From NCBI GenBank assembly GCA_030748435.1, contig JASMLZ010000104.1, forward strand, positions 1 through 55,999: a stretch of DNA of 55,999 nucleotides. The letters are read 5' to 3'. Within the stretch, counting starts at the first letter, position 1. Each line of letters starts with the position of its first letter. Positions 39,801-49,551 of this stretch are shown one piece after another. A model generated the notes under the pieces. That model made no database searches. It had not been told where the DNA came from and worked only from the letters and a program-made list of their open reading frames with translations. Source of the stretch: Gammaproteobacteria bacterium. GTDB taxonomy: Bacteria > Pseudomonadota > Gammaproteobacteria > Pseudomonadales > Balneatricaceae. A program made the position numbers and the translations under genes.

Positions 39801-41636
39801 ATGAATCCAGAAGTTGACATCCCCTACCCTCCGCGCAGTTGGCTACAAAGCAATATTAAGCCTTTGTATATCGTCAGTCTGCTAATCATGATTCCGGTAT
39901 GGTTAATTGCCAGTTGGTACACTTTTACCAGTCAGGCGCAAGACAATTTACGTGTGCAGATCGAAAACGATCTGGCTCTGTTTGCCGATAGTCTGGATAG
40001 CGAACTGGAAAAATACCGCTTTGTACCGAAAATGCTGATTATGGATGCCACCTTGGCTTCTGCCTTAAATGACAAAAATATACGCTATAAACGCAGCCTC
40101 CACGATTACCTCAATCATATCCGCACCGTTACCGCTGCCGATGAAGTGTTTCTACTAGACGTGCAAGGGCAAACCCTGGCTTCAACAACCCTTGACAATC
40201 AGGGGCTTAATTATGCTCATACCCCATATTTCCAAGCTGCCAAAGAGGGCAACTCCGGAGGTTTTTTCACGCTGGGCTTTAATGCTGGTATCCGCGGCTA
40301 TTACTTTAGTGAGCCTATCTTTGATAGCGACACAGACGATGTGATTGGCGTGGTGGTAGTAAAGGTAAATATGGCCCGGTTAGAACGCGGTTGGCCCAAT
40401 AAGCGCACGCCCATGATGATTACCGACGAGTATGGTGTGGTCATTGCTTCGAGTGTCCCAAGCTGGCTGTTTACCAGCCGCCAAACGCTGGATGACCGTT
40501 CCAGACAGGCTATCAAAAACACCAGCAAATACCCTTCTACTTCTTTTCCAAAACTGCAGTCACAGGTTATTGAAGAACTGGACGCAGCCCGCATTATCAG
40601 TTTACCCAAGCCCGGTTATATTCGTGTGCTGGAGGTTAATTTGCCGCTACCCCAGGTAGGCTGGCAACTGTATGGCCACGGTGACTTAAATAAACTTAAT
40701 AGTGTTATTCAACGCAATACGGCACTGTCTTTACTGGTATTTATTCTCACTTTATCACTGGCCTATGTGGTTATGCAGCGCCGCTTACAATTTCAGGAAA
40801 CATTGGCACGCCGAGAAGTCAATCAGGCACGTTTGCAACAGGCCAAGACCTCTCTGGAAGTGCGTGTTATTGAGCGTACCAAGGCCTTACAGGATAGTAA
40901 TGATGAGCTTAAGCAAACTCAAACGGAACTTATCCATGCGGCCAAGTTGGCCACTTTGGGACAGATGGCCACCAGCGTGACCCACGAGATAAACCAGCCA
41001 CTAACCGCTATTCAGACCTGCGCCGATAATGCTGAACAATGGTTACAACGTGAAAACTATAGCCGGGTCGAACAAAATCTGGGCAATATTAAAAAGCTGG
41101 CACAGAAGATGGCTACCATTACCCTGCATCTGAAAACCTTTGGTCGCAAGACCGATAATAGTACCAGTTGGGTAGCTTTGGACGAGGCTATATATAATGC
41201 GGTTGGGCTGATAACATTGCGTTGTAAGCAGGAACAGGTAGAACTGATTATTGACTGCCTGCCTGGCACAGAGGTAATGGCTGATCTGGTGCGCTTGGAG
41301 CAGGTAATTATTAATCTGCTTACCAATGCCCTTGATGCCATGCTCAACAGCAGTGAAAAACGGCTGGTAATACGTTGTCAAAGCGCAGGCGAACACATCT
41401 GTTTACAGGTTATTGATACTGGCACGGGCATCGATCCTGTACATTTAACGCAGCTATTCGACCCTTTCTTTACCACCAAGGATACGGGTGTGGGATTAGG
41501 CCTTGGCCTATCTATTTCCTACAGTATAATTAAAACCATGGGCGGAGAACTTAGTGCCAGCAACCGAGCCGATACAGAACCTCAACATAGCGGCGCTATC
41601 TTTAGTGTGCGCCTGCCAGCCCGTTACCAAGCTTAG
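39801..41636 (+). CDS. dctB: C4-dicarboxylate sensor histidine kinase DctB
   Basis: A 611-residue membrane sensor. TM1 is at about 22-43 (YIVSLLIMIPVWLIASWY) and TM2 near 310-330. Between them lies a double-Cache/PDC periplasmic domain (VFLLDVQGQTLAST, YYFSEPIFD) of the kind that binds C4-dicarboxylates. The kinase part has the H-box SVTHEINQPLTAIQ, the N-box IINLLTNALDAM, and DTGTGID with GVGLGLGLSIS. It pairs with dctD 12 bp downstream and probably controls dctPQM. Confidence 0.93.
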   Translation: MNPEVDIPYPPRSWLQSNIKPLYIVSLLIMIPVWLIASWYTFTSQAQDNLRVQIENDLALFADSLDSELEKYRFVPKMLIMDATLASALNDKNIRYKRSLHDYLNHIRTVTAADEVFLLDVQGQTLASTTLDNQGLNYAHTPYFQAAKEGNSGGFFTLGFNAGIRGYYFSEPIFDSDTDDVIGVVVVKVNMARLERGWPNKRTPMMITDEYGVVIASSVPSWLFTSRQTLDDRSRQAIKNTSKYPSTSFPKLQSQVIEELDAARIISLPKPGYIRVLEVNLPLPQVGWQLYGHGDLNKLNSVIQRNTALSLLVFILTLSLAYVVMQRRLQFQETLARREVNQARLQQAKTSLEVRVIERTKALQDSNDELKQTQTELIHAAKLATLGQMATSVTHEINQPLTAIQTCADNAEQWLQRENYSRVEQNLGNIKKLAQKMATITLHLKTFGRKTDNSTSWVALDEAIYNAVGLITLRCKQEQVELIIDCLPGTEVMADLVRLEQVIINLLTNALDAMLNSSEKRLVIRCQSAGEHICLQVIDTGTGIDPVHLTQLFDPFFTTKDTGVGLGLGLSISYSIIKTMGGELSASNRADTEPQHSGAIFSVRLPARYQA

Positions 41637-41648
41637 GCAGCCCTAATC

Positions 41649-43004
41649 ATGACAAACAGCAATCCTATCTGCATCGTTGACGATAATGCCGAAATTCGTG
41701 AATCCCTAAGTGAGTTATTGGAACTAGCCGATTATCAACAAACCAGCTATGCCAGTGCCGAGGCAGCACTTGGCCATCTAAGCGACGACTGGCCAGGTAT
41801 TGTCATTAGTGATGTGCGCATGCCGGGTATGGATGGTCTGGCCTTTCTCGCTGCCCTACAACAACTGGACGCAGAGTTACCAGTTATCCTGATTACCGGC
41901 CACGGTGATATCCAGATGGCGGTGCAATCCATTCATGATGGCGCTTATGATTTTATTGAAAAGCCCTTTCGGCGTGAAATTATGCTGGAAGTCGTCAACC
42001 GAGCAATGGATAAGCGCCGTCTGGTATTGGAAAACCGGGCTTTAAAAGCGTCTTTACAAGTCGATGGTATCAGCGCCATTGTTGGTCAGTCACCACCCAT
42101 GCAAGCCTTAAAGACCAAGATCGCCAAACTGGCCAAGGCCGATGTGAATACGCTTATTCATGGTGAAACCGGCACTGGCAAAGAGCTGGTAGCCCGCAAT
42201 CTGCACGAGCAAAGTCAACGCCGGGACGGCCCTTTTGTTGCCATCAACTGTGGGGCACTGCCTGATAGCATGATAGAGGCCGAGTTATTTGGCCATGAAG
42301 CAGGCGCCTTTACAGATGCCAAAAAGGCCCGCATTGGCAAGTTTGAATTTGCCCATCAAGGCACCATTTTTCTTGATGAAATAGAGAGCATTCCGTCAAC
42401 TCTGGCAGTTAAAATTCTGCGCGTTTTGCAAGAGCGCAAAGTAGAGCGCTTGGGAGCCAACCATGCCGTGGATATTGATATCCGTGTTATCGCCGCCACC
42501 AAGACAGATCTGAAGGCCATGTCTGAACGTGGCGAGTTTCGTGAAGACTTATACTATCGTTTAAATGTGGTAGAACTCTTCCTGCCCCCACTGCGTCAAC
42601 GCGGTGAAGATATTATGCATTTGTTCCGCTACTTTATGGCGCAAGCCGGAGAGCGTTTTGGTTTGCCGGTTCCAGCATTGCCCATGGATACCATAGATAC
42701 ACTGATGCAACACGACTGGCCTGGCAATGTACGCGAACTTATTAATGTTGCTGAACGCTATGTGCTGACAGATATGCTGCTCGATCAGCAAAGTCTGGAC
42801 AGCTGGCAGGCAACCGACACTAACCGTAAACAGAACTTGCCAAGCATAGTGGAACAATATGAACAGCGCCTGATCGAACAAGCCCTGTCACAGGCGCAAG
42901 GCTCAATTAAGCAGACCTATGAAGCTCTGGGTATTCCCCGCAAAACTCTGTACGACAAGCTGGCCAAATATGGCATTGATCGGCAGCGTTTTATAGATGA
43001 GTAG
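41649..43004 (+). CDS. dctD: Sigma-54-dependent response regulator DctD
   Basis: A 451-residue NtrC-type activator. The receiver domain (1-120) has the phosphoacceptor in VISDVRMPGMDG. The AAA+ domain has Walker A HGETGTGKELVARNL and Walker B FLDEIESIP. A Fis-type helix-turn-helix ends the protein (GSIKQTYEALGIPRKTLYDK). The loop contacting sigma-54, normally GAFTGA, reads GAFTDA here. A sigma-54 promoter and a DctD-like upstream site lie before dctP, 285 bp downstream. Confidence 0.95.
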   Translation: MTNSNPICIVDDNAEIRESLSELLELADYQQTSYASAEAALGHLSDDWPGIVISDVRMPGMDGLAFLAALQQLDAELPVILITGHGDIQMAVQSIHDGAYDFIEKPFRREIMLEVVNRAMDKRRLVLENRALKASLQVDGISAIVGQSPPMQALKTKIAKLAKADVNTLIHGETGTGKELVARNLHEQSQRRDGPFVAINCGALPDSMIEAELFGHEAGAFTDAKKARIGKFEFAHQGTIFLDEIESIPSTLAVKILRVLQERKVERLGANHAVDIDIRVIAATKTDLKAMSERGEFREDLYYRLNVVELFLPPLRQRGEDIMHLFRYFMAQAGERFGLPVPALPMDTIDTLMQHDWPGNVRELINVAERYVLTDMLLDQQSLDSWQATDTNRKQNLPSIVEQYEQRLIEQALSQAQGSIKQTYEALGIPRKTLYDKLAKYGIDRQRFIDE

Positions 43005-43109
43005 ACACGGCTTGCAGCATAACAATCGCTATTTATTAGGCGGTATGTGCAGCCACTGCCAACTTTTGCAGTGCATGGTGAATACTCTCCCTGAAGGCCC
43101 GTTGTAAAA

Positions 43110-43127
43110 TGTGCGGATTCCCACACA
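43110..43127. promoter_or_regulatory. DctD-type upstream activator site
   Basis: TGTGCGG-ATTC-CCACACA, a 7-bp dyad with one mismatch and a 4-base centre. It resembles the DctD sites described upstream of dct transport genes. It lies about 100 bp before the sigma-54 promoter. Confidence 0.6.
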
Positions 43128-43209
43128 CCTGCTGAAAAAAGCATGCGATCAACCACACAAAAAACTACTATAAAAATATATTATCTTTTATAAACAAAGG
43201 TTTATAAAG

Positions 43210-43226
43210 TTGGCATAGAGATTGCT
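43210..43226 (+). promoter_or_regulatory. Sigma-54 promoter of dctPQM
   Basis: TTGGCATAGAGATTGCT matches the -24/-12 consensus closely, with GG at 43212-43213 and GC at 43224-43225, ten bases apart. Transcription would begin near 43237, about 50 bp before dctP. Confidence 0.85.
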
Positions 43227-43289
43227 CTATAGAGTACGTTGCACAAAAAATATAATGTAACCAATAACAACCATAACTGAGGTTTATCT

Positions 43290-44303
43290 ATGAAAGCTCT
43301 GATGAAAACTACTTTGGCTGTAGCTATGGCCACCAGCCTGACTGCGACTCCAGCTCTGGCCAGTGATGTTTGCCAAGACGGCGAAATCGTTATCAAATTC
43401 AGCCACGTTACCAATACTGACAAGCACCCTAAGGGTATCGCTGCTACAGAATTCGCCAAGCGCGTAAACAGCGAAATGGACGGCAAGGTGTGTTTGGAAG
43501 TGTACCCTAACTCCACCCTTTACGGAGACGGAAAAGTACTCGAAGCCATGTTGATGGGTGATGTGCAAATGGCCGCACCTTCCCTGTCCAAGTTTGAAAA
43601 GTACACCAAGCAGTTCCGTCTGTTTGACCTGCCATTTATGTTTAAGAATATGGATGCCGTGGATGACTTCCAGTCTTCTGCTACTGGTCAGGCCATGAAA
43701 GAATCCATGGTACGTCGTGGTCTGTTGGGTCTGGAATTCTGGCACAACGGCCTAAAGCAGCTGTCTGCCACCAAACCTTTGCTGGAGCCTTCCGATGCTG
43801 AAGGCCTGAAGTTCCGTGTACAGGCTTCCGACGTGCTGGTAGCACAGTTTAAAGCTGTGGGTGCCGTACCTCAGAAGATGTCTTTCTCTGAAGTATACCA
43901 AGGCCTTCAGTCTGGCACTATTCAGGGTCAGGAAAACACCTACTCCAACATCTATGGTAAGAAGTTCTTCGAAGTTCAGGACAGTGTCACTGAATCCAAC
44001 CACGGTATTATCGACTATCTGGTAGTCACCTCTGCCGAGTTCTGGGACGGCCTGCCATCTGATGTACGCAACCAGTTGGAAACTATCCTGCGCGAAGTCA
44101 CTGTATCGCGTAATGCCAAAGCCTTTGGTGTAAACGAAGAAAACAAGCAGGCTATTATTGCCGCTGGCAAAACCATACATCAGTTGACCGATACCCAACG
44201 CGCTGCCTGGAAAGCAGCTATGTTGCCAGTATGGGATCAATTCAAGGCTGACGTTGGTCAGGAAAATATCGATGCTGCACAGGCCATTAACGCCAAGCAC
44301 TAG
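43290..44303 (+). CDS. dctP: TRAP C4-dicarboxylate-binding protein DctP
   Basis: A periplasmic substrate-binding protein, 337 residues. The signal peptide ends at TPALA before S (about residue 25). The mature part has IKFSHVTNTDKHPKG, EVYPNSTLYGDGKVLEAML, LKFRVQASDVLVAQFKAVGA with the arginine that binds the substrate carboxylate, and EVYQGLQSGTIQGQENTYSN. It resembles succinate/fumarate/malate-binding DctP. Two cysteines in the mature N-terminal region could form a disulfide. First gene of dctPQM. Confidence 0.94.
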   Translation: MKALMKTTLAVAMATSLTATPALASDVCQDGEIVIKFSHVTNTDKHPKGIAATEFAKRVNSEMDGKVCLEVYPNSTLYGDGKVLEAMLMGDVQMAAPSLSKFEKYTKQFRLFDLPFMFKNMDAVDDFQSSATGQAMKESMVRRGLLGLEFWHNGLKQLSATKPLLEPSDAEGLKFRVQASDVLVAQFKAVGAVPQKMSFSEVYQGLQSGTIQGQENTYSNIYGKKFFEVQDSVTESNHGIIDYLVVTSAEFWDGLPSDVRNQLETILREVTVSRNAKAFGVNEENKQAIIAAGKTIHQLTDTQRAAWKAAMLPVWDQFKADVGQENIDAAQAINAKH

Positions 44304-44361
44304 GATATTGTCCGCCTCCAGCAGGTACCGGGGTTGACCACAACCAGCCCCCTTTTCAACG

Positions 44362-44398
44362 GGCCTCGAACAAGCTAGTATCATAGCCATTCGAGGCC
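44362..44398 (+). terminator. Inverted repeat between dctP and dctQ
   Basis: GGCCTCGAA pairs perfectly with TTCGAGGCC across 19 bases and is followed by TTTC. Such hairpins after the binding-protein gene often trim or attenuate the transcript, so that DctP is made in excess over DctQM. Confidence 0.5.
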
Positions 44399-44462
44399 TT
44401 TCTAACCTTCATACCTGGCCCTTGGCCCGATGCACATACGAGTCAGGCAACAAGGTAATAAG

Positions 44463-45185
44463 ATGCAAGAAATTAAACAACTAACACGCACAGATCACTG
44501 GGAACGTAACTTTATTGCCCTGATGTTGGGTCTAATGACCATGGTTACTTTTACCAACGTAGTGATCCGCAAATTACAGGAAAAGGATTTTTGGCGCGCC
44601 GACTGGTTTGCTCCCATTGCCGAACCCCTGTCCAATTTTGGCCTGCAATCACTGGAAATAACAGTGTTCCTGTTTGGCTGGCTAGTTATAGTAGGCACCC
44701 CCTATACCGTCAAAATCAAAGCCCAGTTGGGCGTCGATGTGGCTTTGCATTATATGAGCCCAAGTATGCGCAGAACCTGTGCCTTGGTGGCGGTTAGCGC
44801 ATCGCTGGCTTATGCTCTGTTGCTGTTAAAAGGTAGTTACGATTACTGGGCCCCATTTGCCAACTTGGCACCTACCGAAGGCCGCTGGTTCCCCGAAGGT
44901 TTTAAGAGCCGTTATCTGGAGCAGGGCTTTTATGAGGTCAATGACATTATGATGCCAGACTGGGGACAATTTCTGGCTGACTGGTTTAACTATGGTGAAA
45001 AATACGAAAAAATTCCGCGCTTTATTCCTTACTTTGCCCTGCCTTTGGGCATGATTATGCTGGTCTGGCGCTATGCTCGCGTCGCCGTCGATGTGGTACA
45101 AGGCCGCGCCGATATGATTATCGCCAGCCATGAAGCCGAAGATATGGTGGAAGAAGCCGCCGCTAAAGCCGATAAGGAAGATTAA
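44463..45185 (+). CDS. dctQ: TRAP transporter small membrane subunit DctQ
   Basis: A 240-residue inner-membrane protein with four hydrophobic helices: FIALMLGLMTMVTF, SLEITVFLFGWLVIVG, TCALVAVSASLAYALLL and IPYFALPLGMIMLVW. A long loop before helix 4 (about residues 133-185) makes it larger than typical DctQ subunits of about 160-180 residues. I start at the ATG at 44463, preceded by AAGG. Its stop is 2 bp before the dctM GTG. Confidence 0.9.
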   Translation: MQEIKQLTRTDHWERNFIALMLGLMTMVTFTNVVIRKLQEKDFWRADWFAPIAEPLSNFGLQSLEITVFLFGWLVIVGTPYTVKIKAQLGVDVALHYMSPSMRRTCALVAVSASLAYALLLLKGSYDYWAPFANLAPTEGRWFPEGFKSRYLEQGFYEVNDIMMPDWGQFLADWFNYGEKYEKIPRFIPYFALPLGMIMLVWRYARVAVDVVQGRADMIIASHEAEDMVEEAAAKADKED

Positions 45186-45187
45186 CC

Positions 45188-46564
45188 GTGGAAGCTCTGA
45201 TTTTATTTATTTTAGTCATCGCCCTGTTACTGCTGGGCGTGCCTATCGCTATTTCTTTGGGCTTGAGCTCAATTCTGTTTTTGTTGGTCTATTCCGACAG
45301 CTCTCTGGCCTCCATTGCACAAACCCTGTTTTCGGCCTTTGAGGGCCATTATACTTTGCTGGCCATCCCCTTCTTTATTCTGGCCTCAAGCTTTATGTCG
45401 ACCGGTGGGGTAGCCAAGCGCATTATTCGCTTTTCCATCGCCTGTGTTGGCCACTTCCATGGCGGTTTGGCCATTGCTGGCGTCTTTGCCTGTATGCTAT
45501 TTGCCGCCTTGTCAGGCTCATCACCAGCCACCGTAGTCGCTATTGGCTCCATTGTTATCGCCGGTATGCGCAAGGTTGGTTATAGCAAGGACTTTGCTGC
45601 CGGGGTTATCTGTAATGCGGGTACTTTGGGCATTCTGATTCCACCATCAATCGTAATGGTGGTTTATGCCGCTGCCACTGATGTGTCTGTGGGCCGTATG
45701 TTTTTGGCGGGGGTTATTCCCGGCTTGATGGCCGGCTCTATGCTGATGCTGGGCATTTACTTCTACGCCCGATATAAAGGCATGCCCAAGGGTGAGTGGG
45801 CTGGTTGGAGTGAAATCTTTGCTTCCGCCAAAGCCGCTAGTTGGGGCTTATTCCTGATTGTTATTATTCTGGGCGGTATCTATGGGGGCTACTTTACCCC
45901 TACAGAAGCGGCTGCCGTAGCATCCGTATATGCCTTTATCGTTTCCATGTTTATTTATCGCGATATGGGGCCCCTCAAAACGGCTGACGGCCAGCCTCAC
46001 CTAAGCCTGCGCCAAAGGCCTTCTGCCTTACTTACAGCCTGGGTTCACAAAGATACTCGTGAAACCCTGTTTGACGCGGGTCGCTTATCCATCACGTTGC
46101 TGTTTATCATTGCTAACGCTTTGATTTTAAAGCATGTATTAACCGACGAACAAATCCCGCAAAGCATTGCCAATGCTATGCTGGCAGCCGGTCTTGGGCC
46201 AGTTATGTTCCTGGTTATTGTCAACGTCATTCTATTGATTGGCGGCCAGTTTATGGAGCCTTCGGGCTTGATTGTGATCGTTGCACCACTGGTGTTTCCC
46301 ATTGCTATTGAATTGGGTATCGACCCCATTCATCTGGGTATTATCATGGTAGTCAATATGGAAATTGGCATGATTACGCCGCCTGTTGGCCTCAACCTGT
46401 TTGTTACCTCAGGGGTGGTGGGTATGTCGGTAATGCGCGTGGTTAAAGCCGCTATGCCCTGGTTGTCAATCCTGTTTGTATTCCTGATTATGGTGACCTA
46501 CATCCCAGCCCTGTCTACCTTCTTGCCCACCTACTTTATGGGACCAGAAATAATTACCAAGTAA
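45188..46564 (+). CDS. dctM: TRAP transporter large membrane subunit DctM
   Basis: The ion-coupled transport subunit, 458 residues with about 12 helices. Family features are PIAISLGLSSILF, LLAIPFFILASSFMSTGG, AALSGSSPATVVAIGSI, and the second-half helical hairpin GQFMEPSGLIVIVAPL with NMEIGMITPPVGLNLFV. GTG start at 45188. It completes dctPQM. Confidence 0.95.
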   Translation: MEALILFILVIALLLLGVPIAISLGLSSILFLLVYSDSSLASIAQTLFSAFEGHYTLLAIPFFILASSFMSTGGVAKRIIRFSIACVGHFHGGLAIAGVFACMLFAALSGSSPATVVAIGSIVIAGMRKVGYSKDFAAGVICNAGTLGILIPPSIVMVVYAAATDVSVGRMFLAGVIPGLMAGSMLMLGIYFYARYKGMPKGEWAGWSEIFASAKAASWGLFLIVIILGGIYGGYFTPTEAAAVASVYAFIVSMFIYRDMGPLKTADGQPHLSLRQRPSALLTAWVHKDTRETLFDAGRLSITLLFIIANALILKHVLTDEQIPQSIANAMLAAGLGPVMFLVIVNVILLIGGQFMEPSGLIVIVAPLVFPIAIELGIDPIHLGIIMVVNMEIGMITPPVGLNLFVTSGVVGMSVMRVVKAAMPWLSILFVFLIMVTYIPALSTFLPTYFMGPEIITK

Positions 46565-46590
46565 CAATTAACAATGCCCGGCAAGCATAC

Positions 46591-46614
46591 CAAGGGGCCT
46601 GATAAGGCCCCTTG
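46591..46614 (+). terminator. Probable terminator of dctPQM
   Basis: CAAGGGGCC pairs with GGCCCCTTG around TGATAA. The stem is strong but the T tract is short. It lies between dctM and the converging bluB. Confidence 0.65.
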
Positions 46615-46629
46615 TTAGCGCACAGCCAC

Positions 46630-47676
<1,047 letters not shown>

Positions 47677-48621
47677 CTATACCAGGTTGGTAGTGCGCAA
47701 CAGGCTGATAATAATGGCTGTGGAAGCAAAAGACAGCAAGGTTGTGATAGCAATAATGCTGGCTGCCAATTTATCGTTGCCATGCATGGCCCGCACCATA
47801 GCATAACTTGCTGCTGCAGTTGGAGCACAAGACATCAGCACGATCAATTCCAGCTGCATATCTCGTAAACCAGCCATATAGCCTACGAACAATGTTATTA
47901 GAGGGGTCAACACAAGCTTGGCCACCGTAGCCAACCAAACCTTGCCCATATTATCTTTAAAGGCGCGCAGACTCAGGCTACCGCCGGCACACAAGAGCGC
48001 CAACGGCAAGGTCATGGCAGCAAAGTAATTACCTGTAACCTGCACTACGGAAGGCACCGGCAAATTAGCCAAAGACCACAACAAAGCAAGGCAAATAGAC
48101 ATAATTAATGGATTGCGGCCAATGCTCTTTAAGGTCACAGCAATACTGGTGACGTCCCCTTGCTTGCGGCTTAAAGTAAGCACTGATAGCACATTAAATA
48201 ACGTGGTAACCACGGCTAAATACATGGCTATGGCAGCCACTCCAGTTTCGCCATAAGCATTAAAACAATAAGCTAAACCCACAATACCAAGATTGGAACG
48301 AAACCCACCCATAACCACCACACCGCGGTCACGTCGAGGTTGTATCAACCAACGTGCCAAGGCCTCAACCAGGGCCCAAATAAGCAAGGTAACCACCACC
48401 CCGACGATGGCAGCTTTTAAGGTCTCGCCATAGGTTAAAGGTTTGGTTGCAATACTGATAAACAGCAGAATCGGCAGGGTAAAATTAAATACCAAGCGCG
48501 AGCCCATGCCAATAAAGCCATCATCCAGCAAACCAATCCGGCGTAGCATATAGCCACACAAGACCACCAAAAAAATAGGGGCCGTGATATTCAGAGTTTC
48601 CTGTAAGAGTATAAGAAACAT
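47677..48621 (-). CDS. AEC-family transporter
   Basis: A 314-residue membrane protein with about ten helices in two halves. Motifs are RLVFNFTLPILLFISIA in the first half, FRSNLGIVGLAYCFNAYGE at the broken helix, and SCAPTAAASYAMVRAM in the second half. It is a paralogue-level relative of the carrier at 14297, with unknown substrate. I start at the ATG at 48621 (MFLILLQETL); an upstream in-frame start lacks a ribosome site. It lies 5-prime of the bluB riboswitch and is probably a separate unit. Confidence 0.82.
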   Translation of the reverse strand: MFLILLQETLNITAPIFLVVLCGYMLRRIGLLDDGFIGMGSRLVFNFTLPILLFISIATKPLTYGETLKAAIVGVVVTLLIWALVEALARWLIQPRRDRGVVVMGGFRSNLGIVGLAYCFNAYGETGVAAIAMYLAVVTTLFNVLSVLTLSRKQGDVTSIAVTLKSIGRNPLIMSICLALLWSLANLPVPSVVQVTGNYFAAMTLPLALLCAGGSLSLRAFKDNMGKVWLATVAKLVLTPLITLFVGYMAGLRDMQLELIVLMSCAPTAAASYAMVRAMHGNDKLAASIIAITTLLSFASTAIIISLLRTTNLV

Positions 48622-48852
48622 CACCTCTGCCAAAAGCAAACTATTGTTGAGCGCAATTCTAGCCTGAATATTTTTTGAATACATGCAAAAGTCATATTTT
48701 TATCCTAGGTTTATCAGCGCAGCAAAGGATTGCGTTAACTTTAGCGTCAAAGGACACGACATCTATGGAAATATAATGGAGATTCGCTATAAACAAAGGT
48801 TGTCTATTCTTTTCCTGACCCAAGCTGTGCTACCTTTAAGGCAGGAGCCAAT

Positions 48853-49551
48853 ATGCAACACCAACCCTTTATTGCCATCGTTGAAGATGATGCCGACCAA
48901 CGCCATAACTATGTGCGGGCTTTGGCACGCATGCCAGTACAGGTAATGGCTTTTGCTGATCAGCACAGTGCCCTTAAGGCGTTACTGCAACAGCGTCCGG
49001 ATTTGCTGATTCTGGATATTATTTTGGGCCATGAATATGACGCTGGATTTAACTTGTATAGCCAGCTAAGTCGGCTATATGAAGATTTACCGGTTTTGTT
49101 TCTTACTGAACGGGTAGATGAGATCGATCAAGTATCAGGCCTGCGCATGGGGGCCTGGGATTATCAACCCAAACCCATTTCTATTGATTACTTTATTGCC
49201 AAGGTTGAGTCCTTGCTGCGTCTGGCTCGTAATAGTAATCCCAACCCGGAACAGCGCCTTGTTACTTGTGGTGACCTAAAAATGGATTTGGACCGACGCC
49301 ATATCTCTTGGCGTAATCAGGCTCTAAAAGAGTTCACTATGACCGAATTTGCCATGCTAGAATATCTGGCGCGGCGACCAGGCCAAGTGCTGACCTATCA
49401 ACAGTTGGCGCAGGCGACCTTTGGTGGTTGTGTAGAAAACAATACCATTAGTACCCATATCAGCAATATCAAACGCAAATTCAAGGCTGTCAGCGTGGAT
49501 TTTAACAGTATTATTTCCGAGTATGGACAAGGCTATCGCTGGCGCAACTAA
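48853..49551 (+). CDS. pdsR: Response regulator PdsR (dedicated sortase system type)
   Basis: A 232-residue OmpR-type regulator. The receiver domain has VEDDADQ, the phosphoacceptor in LLILDIILGHEY and K in YQPKPIS. The DNA-binding winged helix has FTMTEFAMLEYLARRPGQVL and TISTHISNIKRKFK. The insertion ILGHEYDAGFNLYSQL after the phosphoacceptor is characteristic of PdsR. It overlaps pdsS by 29 bp. Confidence 0.82.
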   Translation: MQHQPFIAIVEDDADQRHNYVRALARMPVQVMAFADQHSALKALLQQRPDLLILDIILGHEYDAGFNLYSQLSRLYEDLPVLFLTERVDEIDQVSGLRMGAWDYQPKPISIDYFIAKVESLLRLARNSNPNPEQRLVTCGDLKMDLDRRHISWRNQALKEFTMTEFAMLEYLARRPGQVLTYQQLAQATFGGCVENNTISTHISNIKRKFKAVSVDFNSIISEYGQGYRWRN

